64,000 bases of DNA from Aquimarina spongiae. Its GTDB lineage: Bacteria > Bacteroidota > Bacteroidia > Flavobacteriales > Flavobacteriaceae. The stretch is taken from positions 186,001-250,000 of the forward strand of contig NZ_FQYP01000003.1 of NCBI RefSeq assembly GCF_900141785.1, read 5' to 3'. This document shows, piece by piece, positions 9,726-18,332 of the stretch. The position numbers and the translations under genes are program-made. Positions within the stretch are counted from its first letter, which is position 1. Each line of letters begins with the position of its first letter. The notes under the pieces are model-generated. The model was not told where the DNA came from. It searched no databases and saw only the letters and a list, made by a program, of their open reading frames with translations.

Positions 9726-10544
9726 TTAATCATCTAAATGAATTGCAGGCAACTTATTCTTAACTTTTCTGAAATCTGGTGAAAAATACAAGTGAAATCG
9801 AAGTGTCCAATTCTGCTTAAAAACAGAAGCATCACTCAAAGTTTGCCCTTGAGAATACATAATCCCCGTTGCTACTGTCATTCTAGGATTCAAAATATAC
9901 CCAAAAGAAGCATGTAAACGTAAATCTTCCATAGGGCTACCTATAACCGCTTTACCACTTTGCATGATCAATTCGGCCTCGGGTGAGACATAAAACGTCT
10001 TAGGCTTGAACTTATCCGAATTGATAGGAATCTTAGCTTTGAACATATACCTCCATCGATTCCTGAAAATATATTCACTGTTTTCTTCAAATCCTTGAGT
10101 CCAACGATGTTCAATACGAATACGATGATAAAACATCATAGAAGAAAGCGGCATCGCAAACATGTATTGATGCCATATACGCCATTCGGGTACCAGATTA
10201 CGATCTACGGACTCTGGATCTGTATTGAAATTAAGCCTTAATACTCCTCCAAGACTAACATTAAAATATTTTGAATAAATGTAGCCAATAGCATGCCTAT
10301 TGTATACCTGGCCTACTTGCCCAGCAAAAGGTGTGCTTTCTGTTTCTTCAAATCTGAAATGCGTTTGGGCAACCCAAAATAATCGTTTGGAAATTCTGAT
10401 ATTTCCGTAGGTATTGATCCATAGCTTGGTTACTGGCTCTTTAAACTTTGATTCTGTAGGTTGCTCTTCTTGTGCTACCACCTCTACGGAAACAAAAAAG
10501 CAGATGACCACAAAAAACAGATATGTACAATATTTTTTTATCAT
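9726..10544 (-). CDS. DUF2490 outer-membrane beta-barrel protein
   Basis: The 272-aa protein has a signal peptide (ending SVEVVAQ) and a mature region of alternating aromatic beta-strands (KLWINTYGNIRISKRLFW, FYHRIRIEHRW, WTLRFHLYFSP) as expected for a DUF2490 barrel. The family is common in Bacteroidetes and has no established function. It lies 3 bases after the stop of the 641-aa gene and 33 bases before the MORN gene, so the three are almost certainly one operon. A second DUF2490-type gene is at 50.4-51.25 kb. Confidence 0.78.
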   Translation of the reverse strand: MIKKYCTYLFFVVICFFVSVEVVAQEEQPTESKFKEPVTKLWINTYGNIRISKRLFWVAQTHFRFEETESTPFAGQVGQVYNRHAIGYIYSKYFNVSLGGVLRLNFNTDPESVDRNLVPEWRIWHQYMFAMPLSSMMFYHRIRIEHRWTQGFEENSEYIFRNRWRYMFKAKIPINSDKFKPKTFYVSPEAELIMQSGKAVIGSPMEDLRLHASFGYILNPRMTVATGIMYSQGQTLSDASVFKQNWTLRFHLYFSPDFRKVKNKLPAIHLDD

Positions 10545-10547
10545 CTA

Positions 10548-12473
10548 CTAGTCTTGGTTAGTTACTACAGGGACTTTAAAACGTTGTAATACTACTATAG
10601 GGTCTTTTTCCTTTTTTAGCTTGCGCTCCATTTTTCTGGTATCTTCATCTCTCAAAATCAAGAGTTGCTTATAGGTAAGATCAACCATATTCATCCAGCT
10701 CTTTGCTTCTTCGCATGCTAGTCCGTCATTGATCTCTTCCAAAAAATAAGGGATCAACACATCATCATAAGCAGAAACGATGCGCTTTTTCACCATCTCA
10801 TCCATCAACGTAGCAATAAATGGATTCCACACAGCGTCCATATATTTTTCATGTATTTCCTTTTGTTGCTCAGGAAGTTTTAAAACCCGCTCTCCTATCT
10901 TACCATAATCTTCAAAACAGTGCACCAAGGTTCTTCCGAATTCCAACTTTTTTTCAAGATTTTCTATCTCAGAATAGGCTTTCAATTTATCCTCTGCAGT
11001 ATTCTTTAACTGATCTATCGCTTCAAAAAACAGTGTTGGTATAGAATCTGCTCTGCCTCTCTCCCCTAGTTCTTCCAGATAGTTATGACGAGTAACCATC
11101 TCCTTTTCCAGGGCAATAGCTTCTTGTTGCTTTACTTGTTTATCTATTTTACTTTGTAGTGTTGCTTGTATCTCTTCCAGGCGATAAAAAGTTTGTTCGG
11201 ATATAATTTTTAGCACCTTAAAAACATTATCCTCTGGATTGATCTTTCCTTTTAAAGAAATTTTATATTTTTCGAAGTCCTGTAATTGAGATATTCCATT
11301 CTCCCACAAGTTTGCAATGATTTTATCCTTTTCGATATGAGTAAGAATGTCATCTTTATGGTATTCATCTACTCTTTGTAGAGGCTGTAAAATGTTTTCA
11401 GTAATTGCTGCTACCTCATCTTCCAAAGAACGAACATCTTGATCTGATAATTTCCGAATATTGAGCTGCGAATCGTTTAATAAAAAATCACTTATGCTTC
11501 TCGATTTTTGATAATACGCTACTGTAGTATCAATAGCCTCTTTTTCATTAGATGCTAAAGGATAAAAGGGAACAACTACCTTGAACTCTGGTGAGAATGA
11601 AGAGGACCCCAAAGCTGATAAAATGTCGTCTATATTTTGATAATGTCCTTCATTAGTGGTCAATAAATAGGTAATTCCACCTTCTCGAACCTTTCTAGCA
11701 TCACTATCTGATAATAGAAACTCAAGGATCTTCATGTATTTTTCCCCTAGGGAAATAACCTCAGTTCTTGTATTCAAATCTTTAAAAACTGGTATACTTC
11801 TGCTACCGTTTCTTGAATTTGCTTCTATAGTCTGTAAAACACCTTCATCAAAATACCAGGATTCTATTTCGTCTAACTCTCTATCTGAAAATAATGTCCA
11901 TTTATCGTGAGCAAGTCCATTTCTCAAAAACCTTCCTACCAGTTCCTGTTGTTGATCTTCAATTCGAAAACTTTGTTGAGGAACCCCTTTTTCAAAAGTG
12001 ATGACACTATTAAAATCAACTTGTCGGACTTCAGAATCCTTAATTTGCTGTACTTTAATGGTCCATGTCCCATCAGGCCTTCCTTGTAGTAGGTTTCCAG
12101 ACGCTACTCGTTGGTTTCCGTCTACATTTACCACATAGCGATAGTCCTCAACTGCATTATTATCACTCGACTGAAACTCATTGAATCGAAAAGACCAATT
12201 CCCTTCTGGATAATTGTTCGTAAACTGTCCTTGGATCGAAAAAGAGACGTCTTCTTTTTCTAACAATGCTTTCAGATTAGAACGGTTAAATGTAAAAGGA
12301 CCGTTCAAAATAGTATCTGTATCTTTCAGGAGATACGAATAGCTAGCTTCCCCTTTGTATTTTTGAAGTTCTAGTTCACCTTTAAAAGTGCGTACATCCT
12401 GGGCATGAAATATCCAGGGAAGCCATAAGAGCATCCCAACACAATATGTTGTTATTAAGTCTTTATATTTCAT
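10548..12473 (-). CDS. Exported 641-aa protein with MORN-like N-terminal part and coiled-coil C-terminal part
   Basis: It has a signal peptide (hydrophobic ~10-24, HAQD cleavage context). The N-terminal ~210 residues contain spaced GxW units (PEGNWSFRF, PDGTWTIKV, AHDKWTLF) reminiscent of MORN/YwqK-type 'toxin-antitoxin system' repeats. The remainder (~330-630) is strongly helical and charged, with likely coiled coils. I do not recognise a named family for the whole. It is the first gene of the operon with DUF2490 and MORN genes. The shared GxW/MORN character of the first and last products hints that they act on the same envelope structure. Confidence 0.72.
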   Translation of the reverse strand: MKYKDLITTYCVGMLLWLPWIFHAQDVRTFKGELELQKYKGEASYSYLLKDTDTILNGPFTFNRSNLKALLEKEDVSFSIQGQFTNNYPEGNWSFRFNEFQSSDNNAVEDYRYVVNVDGNQRVASGNLLQGRPDGTWTIKVQQIKDSEVRQVDFNSVITFEKGVPQQSFRIEDQQQELVGRFLRNGLAHDKWTLFSDRELDEIESWYFDEGVLQTIEANSRNGSRSIPVFKDLNTRTEVISLGEKYMKILEFLLSDSDARKVREGGITYLLTTNEGHYQNIDDILSALGSSSFSPEFKVVVPFYPLASNEKEAIDTTVAYYQKSRSISDFLLNDSQLNIRKLSDQDVRSLEDEVAAITENILQPLQRVDEYHKDDILTHIEKDKIIANLWENGISQLQDFEKYKISLKGKINPEDNVFKVLKIISEQTFYRLEEIQATLQSKIDKQVKQQEAIALEKEMVTRHNYLEELGERGRADSIPTLFFEAIDQLKNTAEDKLKAYSEIENLEKKLEFGRTLVHCFEDYGKIGERVLKLPEQQKEIHEKYMDAVWNPFIATLMDEMVKKRIVSAYDDVLIPYFLEEINDGLACEEAKSWMNMVDLTYKQLLILRDEDTRKMERKLKKEKDPIVVLQRFKVPVVTNQD

Positions 12474-12729
12474 GATTTTAACAATTCAAATAAACTAAAA
12501 TTATTCGAAATTATTTTATCAAGAACGCAAAACATCTCAATATAACTGGGACATCACTTTATTACATACGTGGCAAATGGCAGTAGACACTATCAATAAT
12601 TTATTCATATCGTCATTTTATTGCATTTCTTCTTTCTTTCACAGAAGAAATTAGCTAAGTTTATAAAAATTGACCTACAACCGGGATCAATTAAAAATCT
12701 AAATAAAGTATCAATTATTATGTTAATTT

Positions 12730-13620
12730 ATGGAATTTGTACGACCCGATTTTAAACGTTTTGAACATATTACTGATTTTCCATATCAAGAAAATTACAT
12801 CACCTTTGAGAATCTACAAATGCATTATATTGATGAAGGAGCAGGAGAAACTATCCTGGCACTTCACGGAGAACCCACATGGTCTTACTTATACCGAAAA
12901 TTTATTCCCGTACTCAAAGATTATCGTTTTATAGTACCTGATTTTATTGGTTTCGGTAAATCAGACAAAATTGTGGGTAGAAAAAACTACTCTTTTGATC
13001 TACACCTTAGGTCTCTCGAAAATTTTATTGAAAAGTTAGAACTTAAAGATATAACTCTTATCGTACAAGATTGGGGAGGGCTCCTGGGCTTATCTTTATT
13101 AGGGAAGTATCCAGAAAAGTTTAAACGTGTTGTTATACTAAATACCTTTCTACCTATTGGCAAAAAAATGTCACTACCTTTTAAAATATGGCGGATGTTC
13201 ACCAAATATCACCCTTCTTTACCGGTAGGAGGCATTATACAGTACGCTTCTCACCAAAAGTTATCCAAAGATGTGATTGCTGCTTACAACGCTCCATACC
13301 CTAATAAAAAACACAAAGGAGGCGCAGTAGCTTTTCCTTTATTGGTCCCTGCTCATCCAAAAGATCCTGCAGTAGCTCCAATACAAAAAGCCAGAGATGT
13401 ACTTTCTACATGGGACAAACCCGCTTTGGTCATGTTCTCTGACAAGGATAAAGTACTAGGTGGATTAGAGAAGTTTTTCTATAAATTAATCCCAACTACC
13501 AAGGACCAACAAAAGATAATCATCAAGGATGCCGGCCATTTTTTGCAGGAAGAAAAAGGAGAAGAAATTGCTGGTTACATAGATCAATTCATGAAAGATG
13601 AATTACTTATAAACAAATAG
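12730..13620 (+). CDS. Haloalkane dehalogenase-like alpha/beta hydrolase
   Basis: The 296-aa protein has the alpha/beta-hydrolase fold. The sequence HGEPTWSYLYRK, followed by VQDWGG (nucleophile Asp and the adjacent halide-binding Trp), matches haloalkane dehalogenases rather than esterases, which carry Ser there. The acid is likely the Asp in MFSDKDKVLGG and the base the His in DAGHFLQEE. Dehalogenases convert C-halogen bonds to alcohols; the native substrate of marine versions is generally unknown. The gene stands alone with its own terminator. Confidence in the hydrolase fold is very high; true dehalogenase activity is likely but untested. Confidence 0.85.
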   Translation: MEFVRPDFKRFEHITDFPYQENYITFENLQMHYIDEGAGETILALHGEPTWSYLYRKFIPVLKDYRFIVPDFIGFGKSDKIVGRKNYSFDLHLRSLENFIEKLELKDITLIVQDWGGLLGLSLLGKYPEKFKRVVILNTFLPIGKKMSLPFKIWRMFTKYHPSLPVGGIIQYASHQKLSKDVIAAYNAPYPNKKHKGGAVAFPLLVPAHPKDPAVAPIQKARDVLSTWDKPALVMFSDKDKVLGGLEKFFYKLIPTTKDQQKIIIKDAGHFLQEEKGEEIAGYIDQFMKDELLINK

Positions 13621-13632
13621 GTTAATCACATT

Positions 13633-13667
13633 AAAAAAAGCCCTAGCAAATATGCCAGGGCTTTTCT
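13633..13667. terminator. Bidirectional terminator between hydrolase and fabD
   Basis: The stem AAGCCCTAGCA / TGCCAGGGCTT has one A-C mismatch. It is flanked by A-run and T-run, and lies between two convergent stop codons. Confidence 0.85.
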
Positions 13668-13691
13668 GTATTTGTATTGTATACCGCAAGA

Positions 13692-14573
13692 TTACACTGC
13701 AGCCAATGTAGTTTCTGCAGAGCGATCTATCTTTTTCACCAAACCAGACAACACTTTACCTGGTCCTACTTCTGTGAACAAAGTAGCTCCATCATTGATC
13801 ATATTCTGTACACTTTGTGTCCATTTTACCGGAGCTGTTAACTGTGCTATTAGGTTCTTTTTGATTTCATCTGGATCTGACACTGCTGTTGTCGTTACAT
13901 TTTGGTAAATATGACAAACAGGAACGTTAAACTGAGTAGCTTCGATAGCTGCCGCCAACTCTTCTCTTGCTGGCTCCATCAGGGGAGAATGAAAAGCTCC
14001 TCCTACGGGCAGTAACAATGCTCTACGTGCTCCTTCTTCTTTCATCCATTCACAAGCTTTTTCTACAGCAGCTACCTCTCCCGAGATTACTAATTGACCA
14101 GGACAGTTGTAATTGGCAGCAACCACAATACCATCTATAGCTCCACATCCTTTCTCTACTACGTCATCATCTAATCCTAGAACTGCGGCCATTGTAGAAG
14201 GTTGTAATTCGCAAGCCTTTTGCATGGCCATTGCTCTTTTGGCAACTAACTGTAATGCATCTTCAAAATTAAGCGTACCATTGGCTACCAAAGCTGAGAA
14301 TTCACCCAAAGAATGTCCTGCAACCATATCAGGCTTAAAACTGTCTCCTAACACTTTACTTAAGATTACAGAATGTAAAAAGATGGCAGGCTGAGTAACT
14401 TTGGTTTGTTTTAACTCATCAGCTGTACCTTCAAACATGATTTTGGTAATTTCAAAACCAAGAATATCATTCGCTTTATGAAAAAGTTCTTTTGCGAGAT
14501 CCGAATTTTCGTAAAGATCCAGGCCCATTCCTGAAAACTGTGCTCCTTGACCAGGAAATACATATGCGTTCAT
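13692..14573 (-). CDS. fabD: Malonyl-CoA:ACP transacylase
   Basis: At 293 aa it is the expected size for FabD, which loads malonyl groups onto acyl carrier protein for fatty-acid synthesis. It shows FPGQGAQ at the N terminus, the nucleophile in GHSLGE (Ser88), KVTQPAIF and the catalytic His in GAFHSPLM. It is cytosolic. No other fab genes are adjacent; a fructosamine-kinase-like gene ends 93 bases upstream on the same strand. Start ATG 14573 gives the canonical N terminus. Confidence 0.97.
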   Translation of the reverse strand: MNAYVFPGQGAQFSGMGLDLYENSDLAKELFHKANDILGFEITKIMFEGTADELKQTKVTQPAIFLHSVILSKVLGDSFKPDMVAGHSLGEFSALVANGTLNFEDALQLVAKRAMAMQKACELQPSTMAAVLGLDDDVVEKGCGAIDGIVVAANYNCPGQLVISGEVAAVEKACEWMKEEGARRALLLPVGGAFHSPLMEPAREELAAAIEATQFNVPVCHIYQNVTTTAVSDPDEIKKNLIAQLTAPVKWTQSVQNMINDGATLFTEVGPGKVLSGLVKKIDRSAETTLAAV

Positions 14574-14666
14574 ACGATATTGTGTGTTATAAATTTTGAC
14601 AAAAGTAAGGATAATAAATTATTCGTCTAGCAATTGGCTAACGATTTGACAATCTTCTGAAAATCA

Positions 14667-15518
14667 TCAAGAATAGCTCTCAATTATCCTTTTTACCGAC
14701 GTATAATAAGAGCTTCCAAAAAGATTCAAATGCACCAACAAATAGTATAATTGAAAAAGAGAAATTCGCTGTTTCCACCCTTTTTGCAAAGGAAAGATTT
14801 CATGGTACACTTCAAATAATTGCGGGTCAAATCCCCCAAACAAATGCATCATGGCTATATCCATTTCTCTTGGAGAATAGGCAACCGCAGGATCTATCAA
14901 ACAAGGAGCTCCTTTACCATCTTCCATAAAATTACCACTCCACAGATCACCATGTATCAAGCTAGAGGGTTCTTGGGGTATAATGCCTTCAATGTTTTTA
15001 TAAAAAACATCTAGCTTAGAAAATAAATACCCATTTTTTGAAGCCAGCTGAAACTGTGGTTCTAATCGCTGTTGTATATAAAACGCTGAGGCCGTTTGGC
15101 ATTTTGTATTGTACTGAGGTAAACTACCGATATAATTATCTTTTTTCAAACCAAAATACTCCTCGCTGATTTGATGCATTGCCGCCAACTGTTGCCCAAA
15201 CACCTCCCAAAAATCCGAAGCCCTTGAAGCACTATCTACATATTGCAAAAGTAAATAAGATACCTTATCAACTTCTCCATAAGCAATAGCTTCAGGAATT
15301 GAAAAAGTATTCGAACTTTTAAGTTCATCAAGTCCCTTTGCTTCTGCTTTAAACATTCCTGGAAATCGGGAAGCACTATTTAGTTTTACCACAAATTTGT
15401 GATTTGTGGTTTGTAGCAGATACACCTCATTGATGTCTCCTCCTGATAATGGAGATGCATGAAGAATCTTTGTTGAGAGTAGTTCTTTTAGATGAGCGAT
15501 CAACGCTTTAGAAAGCAT
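14667..15518 (-). CDS. Fructosamine kinase family protein
   Basis: The 283-aa protein has the aminoglycoside-phosphotransferase/protein-kinase-like fold. HGDLWSGNF is the Brenner (catalytic Asp) motif and LIDPAVAYSPREMDIAM the DFG-equivalent metal-binding region, both typical of bacterial fructosamine-3-kinases that deglycate ketosamines. SPLSGGDINEVYLL is the nucleotide loop. Its ATG overlaps the stop codon of the upstream 2TM-DHFR gene by one base (TAATG), which suggests translational coupling. Confidence 0.92.
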   Translation of the reverse strand: MLSKALIAHLKELLSTKILHASPLSGGDINEVYLLQTTNHKFVVKLNSASRFPGMFKAEAKGLDELKSSNTFSIPEAIAYGEVDKVSYLLLQYVDSASRASDFWEVFGQQLAAMHQISEEYFGLKKDNYIGSLPQYNTKCQTASAFYIQQRLEPQFQLASKNGYLFSKLDVFYKNIEGIIPQEPSSLIHGDLWSGNFMEDGKGAPCLIDPAVAYSPREMDIAMMHLFGGFDPQLFEVYHEIFPLQKGWKQRISLFQLYYLLVHLNLFGSSYYTSVKRIIESYS

Positions 15519-16450
15519 TACTTTCTTTTATAGGTAAGATACGTAAACGGAAACTTATGCTTATCATCCACATCGTGGAATTCTTCTTGGATTAACTCCC
15601 ACGTATCTTGATCAATTTCCGGAAAAAAGGCATCTGCCTCAAAATCAGAATGCACACGAGTAAGCTCTATACAATTGGCAACATCCAACCCTAGTTTATA
15701 AATCTCACCTCCACCAATAATAAACGGATTTTCGTCATTTTTGGCAATTGCCAAAGCGTCTTGCATTGTTTGCACAACGATCGCTCCTGGAGCCTGATAA
15801 TTGGTATTTCTAGAAATAACCACATGAATCCTATTTGGCAACAACTTTGGAAAGGATTCAAAAGTTTTCCTACCCATTATGATGTAATGCCCGGTAGTTA
15901 GTTGTTTAAATCGTTTAAAATCATCGGGTAAGTGCCATACCAGATCATTATCTTTTCCAAGCGCATTATTTTCTCCTGCCGCGGCAATCATTGTTATAAT
16001 TTGTTCATTTTTTTCCTTCACTTCGGTATTTTGTTTTTGTGTGATAAATGCTTCTTTTTTTTGTTGTAAATCATCTTTGGGATACATCAAGTCAACGTCT
16101 TTTTGAATCAAAGCGATTTCTTCCTTTTGCTTGATCACTAATCTTTCCATCTGCTTATCGGTCCACTCCTGCCCCATAAAGGTGCTGAACAACCATACAT
16201 TACAAAAATGTATTACAAAAAGAAACGCCCAAAATACTATAGCTATAACATACCAATTGACCCCAAAAAAAGTAAAGTCTTTGCCATACCCAAAAACAAT
16301 GTTTAAAAGAGCGAAAAAAGCAGATCCTACTATGAACACAACAAAATGATAAAAGAGTCTTTTTTTCTGAATAACTCTTTTTCGAGCATGCTCATACAAC
16401 TCTCTTTGTTGGGGATCAATTTGTGGTGTTTCTTTCTTTCTTGAGAACAT
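15518..16450 (-). CDS. folA: Dihydrofolate reductase fused to an N-terminal 2TM membrane domain
   Basis: This 310-aa protein has two parts. Residues ~1-100 resemble the 2TM domain: an amphipathic start (ARKRVIQKKRLFYHF), helix ~34-54, and helix ~65-88, followed by WTDKQMERL. A charged linker (~100-150) leads to a full DHFR (~151-310) with MIAAAGENNALGKDNDLVWHLP, substrate Asp in LPDDF, IMGRKTFES, VVISRN and FIIGGGEIY. DHFR regenerates tetrahydrofolate for thymidylate synthesis; thyA is 4.6 kb upstream on the same strand. There is no Met at the DHFR boundary that would give a complete separate enzyme, so the fusion seems real. The membrane tether is the odd feature. Confidence 0.92.
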   Translation of the reverse strand: MFSRKKETPQIDPQQRELYEHARKRVIQKKRLFYHFVVFIVGSAFFALLNIVFGYGKDFTFFGVNWYVIAIVFWAFLFVIHFCNVWLFSTFMGQEWTDKQMERLVIKQKEEIALIQKDVDLMYPKDDLQQKKEAFITQKQNTEVKEKNEQIITMIAAAGENNALGKDNDLVWHLPDDFKRFKQLTTGHYIIMGRKTFESFPKLLPNRIHVVISRNTNYQAPGAIVVQTMQDALAIAKNDENPFIIGGGEIYKLGLDVANCIELTRVHSDFEADAFFPEIDQDTWELIQEEFHDVDDKHKFPFTYLTYKRK

Positions 16451-16517
16451 ATTAATGCTAACTTAGTATCGGCAAGTAAAGATATAGTTTTTACCAAAAA
16501 TCACCTTACAATTGCTT

Positions 16518-17600
16518 ATGAAGAATTTACGAAATGAATTCCCTGTTTTACAACAATACACTTACCTCAACACTGCTTCTTCTGGATTACTATACGATAC
16601 TCTCCTAGATTTTAGACAGGAGCATGACTTGGATTTTTTGATCGGAGGAAGCAAATTTAGAGATTCCCAACAACAATTCTTGAATTCAGTAAGAACAACT
16701 ATTGCAGAGTTTTTTGGAGCCTCTACAAAAAACACCATTTTAACGCCAAACTTTTCTACAGGTCTCAATACTATCCTTCAAGATATTTCAAAAGATCAGA
16801 AAGTACTATTATTGGATGATGACTACCCTTCTATCAATTTTTCTGTAAGAAGCAAAGGATTCGATACCTGTTATGCGAAAATAGATGAACATCTGGAACA
16901 GAACATCATGTCTTCTATCGAACAGCACAAACCAGATATTTTCATTTTCAGTATTGTGCAGTATATCTCAGGAATCAAAATTGATCTGGATATTATCAAG
17001 CAATTAAAAAATTCTTATCCAGAGCTGCTTATTATTGCCGATGGGACTCAGTTTTGCGGTACAGCGGTTTTCAACTTTGCTAATTCTGGCATTGATATTT
17101 TGGGATGCAGCGGATACAAATGGCTATTGGGAGGCTACGGAAACGGTTTTCTATTATTTCAAGACGGCATGCTAGACCATTTAACTCCAAAAATGTATAT
17201 CGAAGCAGCAAAAAATGAAAATTACGACAGTTCTTACATCAGTCTACCTGCTCGGTTTGAATGTGGACACTTAGACACTTTTAATTTTGGGAGCCTCGAG
17301 TATTCGTTAAGACATTTATCCAAAATTGGACTATCAGAAATTGAACAAAAAATAAAGATGCTTGGTAGCTATTCCAAAGAAGAATTACAAAAACTTAACC
17401 TGTTAGGAAGTGAAGTGGTTTCGAGAAAAAAACACAGTACAATTTTGAATATCAAAGGAGATCAAAAGCTATTTTTGCACTTAAAAGAACATGGCATTAT
17501 CACCTCTCTAAGAGGTTATGGTGTTAGGATTAGTCTTCATTTTTATAACACTATCGAGGACATTGATCAATTACTTACCCAACTACATCGTTATCGTTAA
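16518..17600 (+). CDS. Class V aminotransferase-fold PLP enzyme (cysteine desulfurase-like)
   Basis: The 360-aa protein begins MKNLRNEFPVLQQYTYLNTASSGLL, typical of class V aminotransferase/SufS-like folds. The PLP lysine is in GCSGYKWLLGGYGNG, with the Asp in IADGTQFCG. The usual desulfurase catalytic Cys loop is not evident, so it could be a selenocysteine lyase-like or other class V enzyme with unknown substrate. I chose ATG 16518 over the TTG six bases upstream. The gene is divergent from the 2TM-DHFR gene and has no obvious partner. Confidence 0.88.
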   Translation: MKNLRNEFPVLQQYTYLNTASSGLLYDTLLDFRQEHDLDFLIGGSKFRDSQQQFLNSVRTTIAEFFGASTKNTILTPNFSTGLNTILQDISKDQKVLLLDDDYPSINFSVRSKGFDTCYAKIDEHLEQNIMSSIEQHKPDIFIFSIVQYISGIKIDLDIIKQLKNSYPELLIIADGTQFCGTAVFNFANSGIDILGCSGYKWLLGGYGNGFLLFQDGMLDHLTPKMYIEAAKNENYDSSYISLPARFECGHLDTFNFGSLEYSLRHLSKIGLSEIEQKIKMLGSYSKEELQKLNLLGSEVVSRKKHSTILNIKGDQKLFLHLKEHGIITSLRGYGVRISLHFYNTIEDIDQLLTQLHRYR

Positions 17601-17702
17601 TAACTTATTGAAAATCTGAAACTTCTCTCATTTCTGTTTTTATATTTTACCGTAACTTAGAACAACTCTATTAACCTAATCATTAATTTTTAAATCAAAA
17701 TT

Positions 17703-17999
17703 ATGGCGATTACCAAACAATATTTAAAAACAAAGCCTATTTGTAAAGTTACTTTTGTTGTTCCAGCAAAGGAAGCTGCATCTGTAAGTGTTGCGGGAGA
17801 ATTCAATAATTGGAACACGGAAGCTACCATGCTTAAAAAATTGAAAAATGGGAATTTCAAAGGAACAATTGATCTTCCAAAAGACAACCAATTTGAATTT
17901 AAGTATGTAGTTGATGGTGAGTGGACTAATGAAATAGAAGCAGATGGGTATCAATGGAGTGATTATGCTTCTGCAGAAAATAGTTTATTGATATTATAA
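17703..17999 (+). CDS. Glycogen-binding/isoamylase early-set (CBM48-like) domain protein
   Basis: The 98-aa protein is a single immunoglobulin-like early-set domain. CKVTFVVPAKEAASVSVAGEFNNWN and the later FEFKYVVDGEW are the diagnostic strands of the AMPK glycogen-binding/isoamylase N-terminal family. There is no signal peptide and no catalytic domain. Free-standing versions occur in Bacteroidetes and are thought to bind alpha-glucans, with no known enzyme partner here. The gene is followed directly by a strong hairpin terminator. Confidence 0.88.
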   Translation: MAITKQYLKTKPICKVTFVVPAKEAASVSVAGEFNNWNTEATMLKKLKNGNFKGTIDLPKDNQFEFKYVVDGEWTNEIEADGYQWSDYASAENSLLIL

Positions 18000-18016
18000 A
18001 CAAACTACAATAAAAA

Positions 18017-18053
18017 AAGGTGTTGAGGGTTATTCTACAACCTCAACACCTTT
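18017..18053. terminator. Terminator hairpin overlapping the end of the DUF427 gene
   Basis: A perfect 13-bp stem (AAAGGTGTTGAGG with its complement) has a 12-nt loop. The A-run on its left favours use by the minus-strand DUF427 transcript, and the hairpin can also stop the plus-strand CBM48 gene. The right arm lies inside the last codons of DUF427. Confidence 0.85.
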
Positions 18054-18311
18054 CCAAAATGCAACATATCCTTTAATCTGTTTTGCCAGATCACTGGTTT
18101 CTGGATAATACCAGGCTGCATCCTGATTCTCTTTTCCATCTACCTCTACCGTATAGTATGAAGCTACACCTTTCCAAGGACAGTTGGTATGAGTATTACT
18201 TGATTTAAAAAATTCTTCTTTTATCGCCTCTGGCGGAAAGTAGTGATTGTTTTCTACTACTTTTGTTTCATTACTTTCGGCAATGACTTTGCCATTCCAA
18301 ATTGCTTTCAT
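18030..18311 (-). CDS. DUF427 domain protein
   Basis: The 93-aa protein matches the small DUF427 beta-fold: KAIWNGKVIAESNET, HYFPPEAI, NCPWKGVASYYTVEVDG and AAWYYPE, ending in VAFWKGVEV. The function of the family is unknown. It lies 21 bases after egtD and is probably the last gene of the egtB-egtD transcript. Co-location with the ergothioneine genes is suggestive but may be coincidental. Confidence 0.92.
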   Translation of the reverse strand: MKAIWNGKVIAESNETKVVENNHYFPPEAIKEEFFKSSNTHTNCPWKGVASYYTVEVDGKENQDAAWYYPETSDLAKQIKGYVAFWKGVEVVE

Positions 18312-18332
18312 GTTTTATCTCTTTATAATTAT

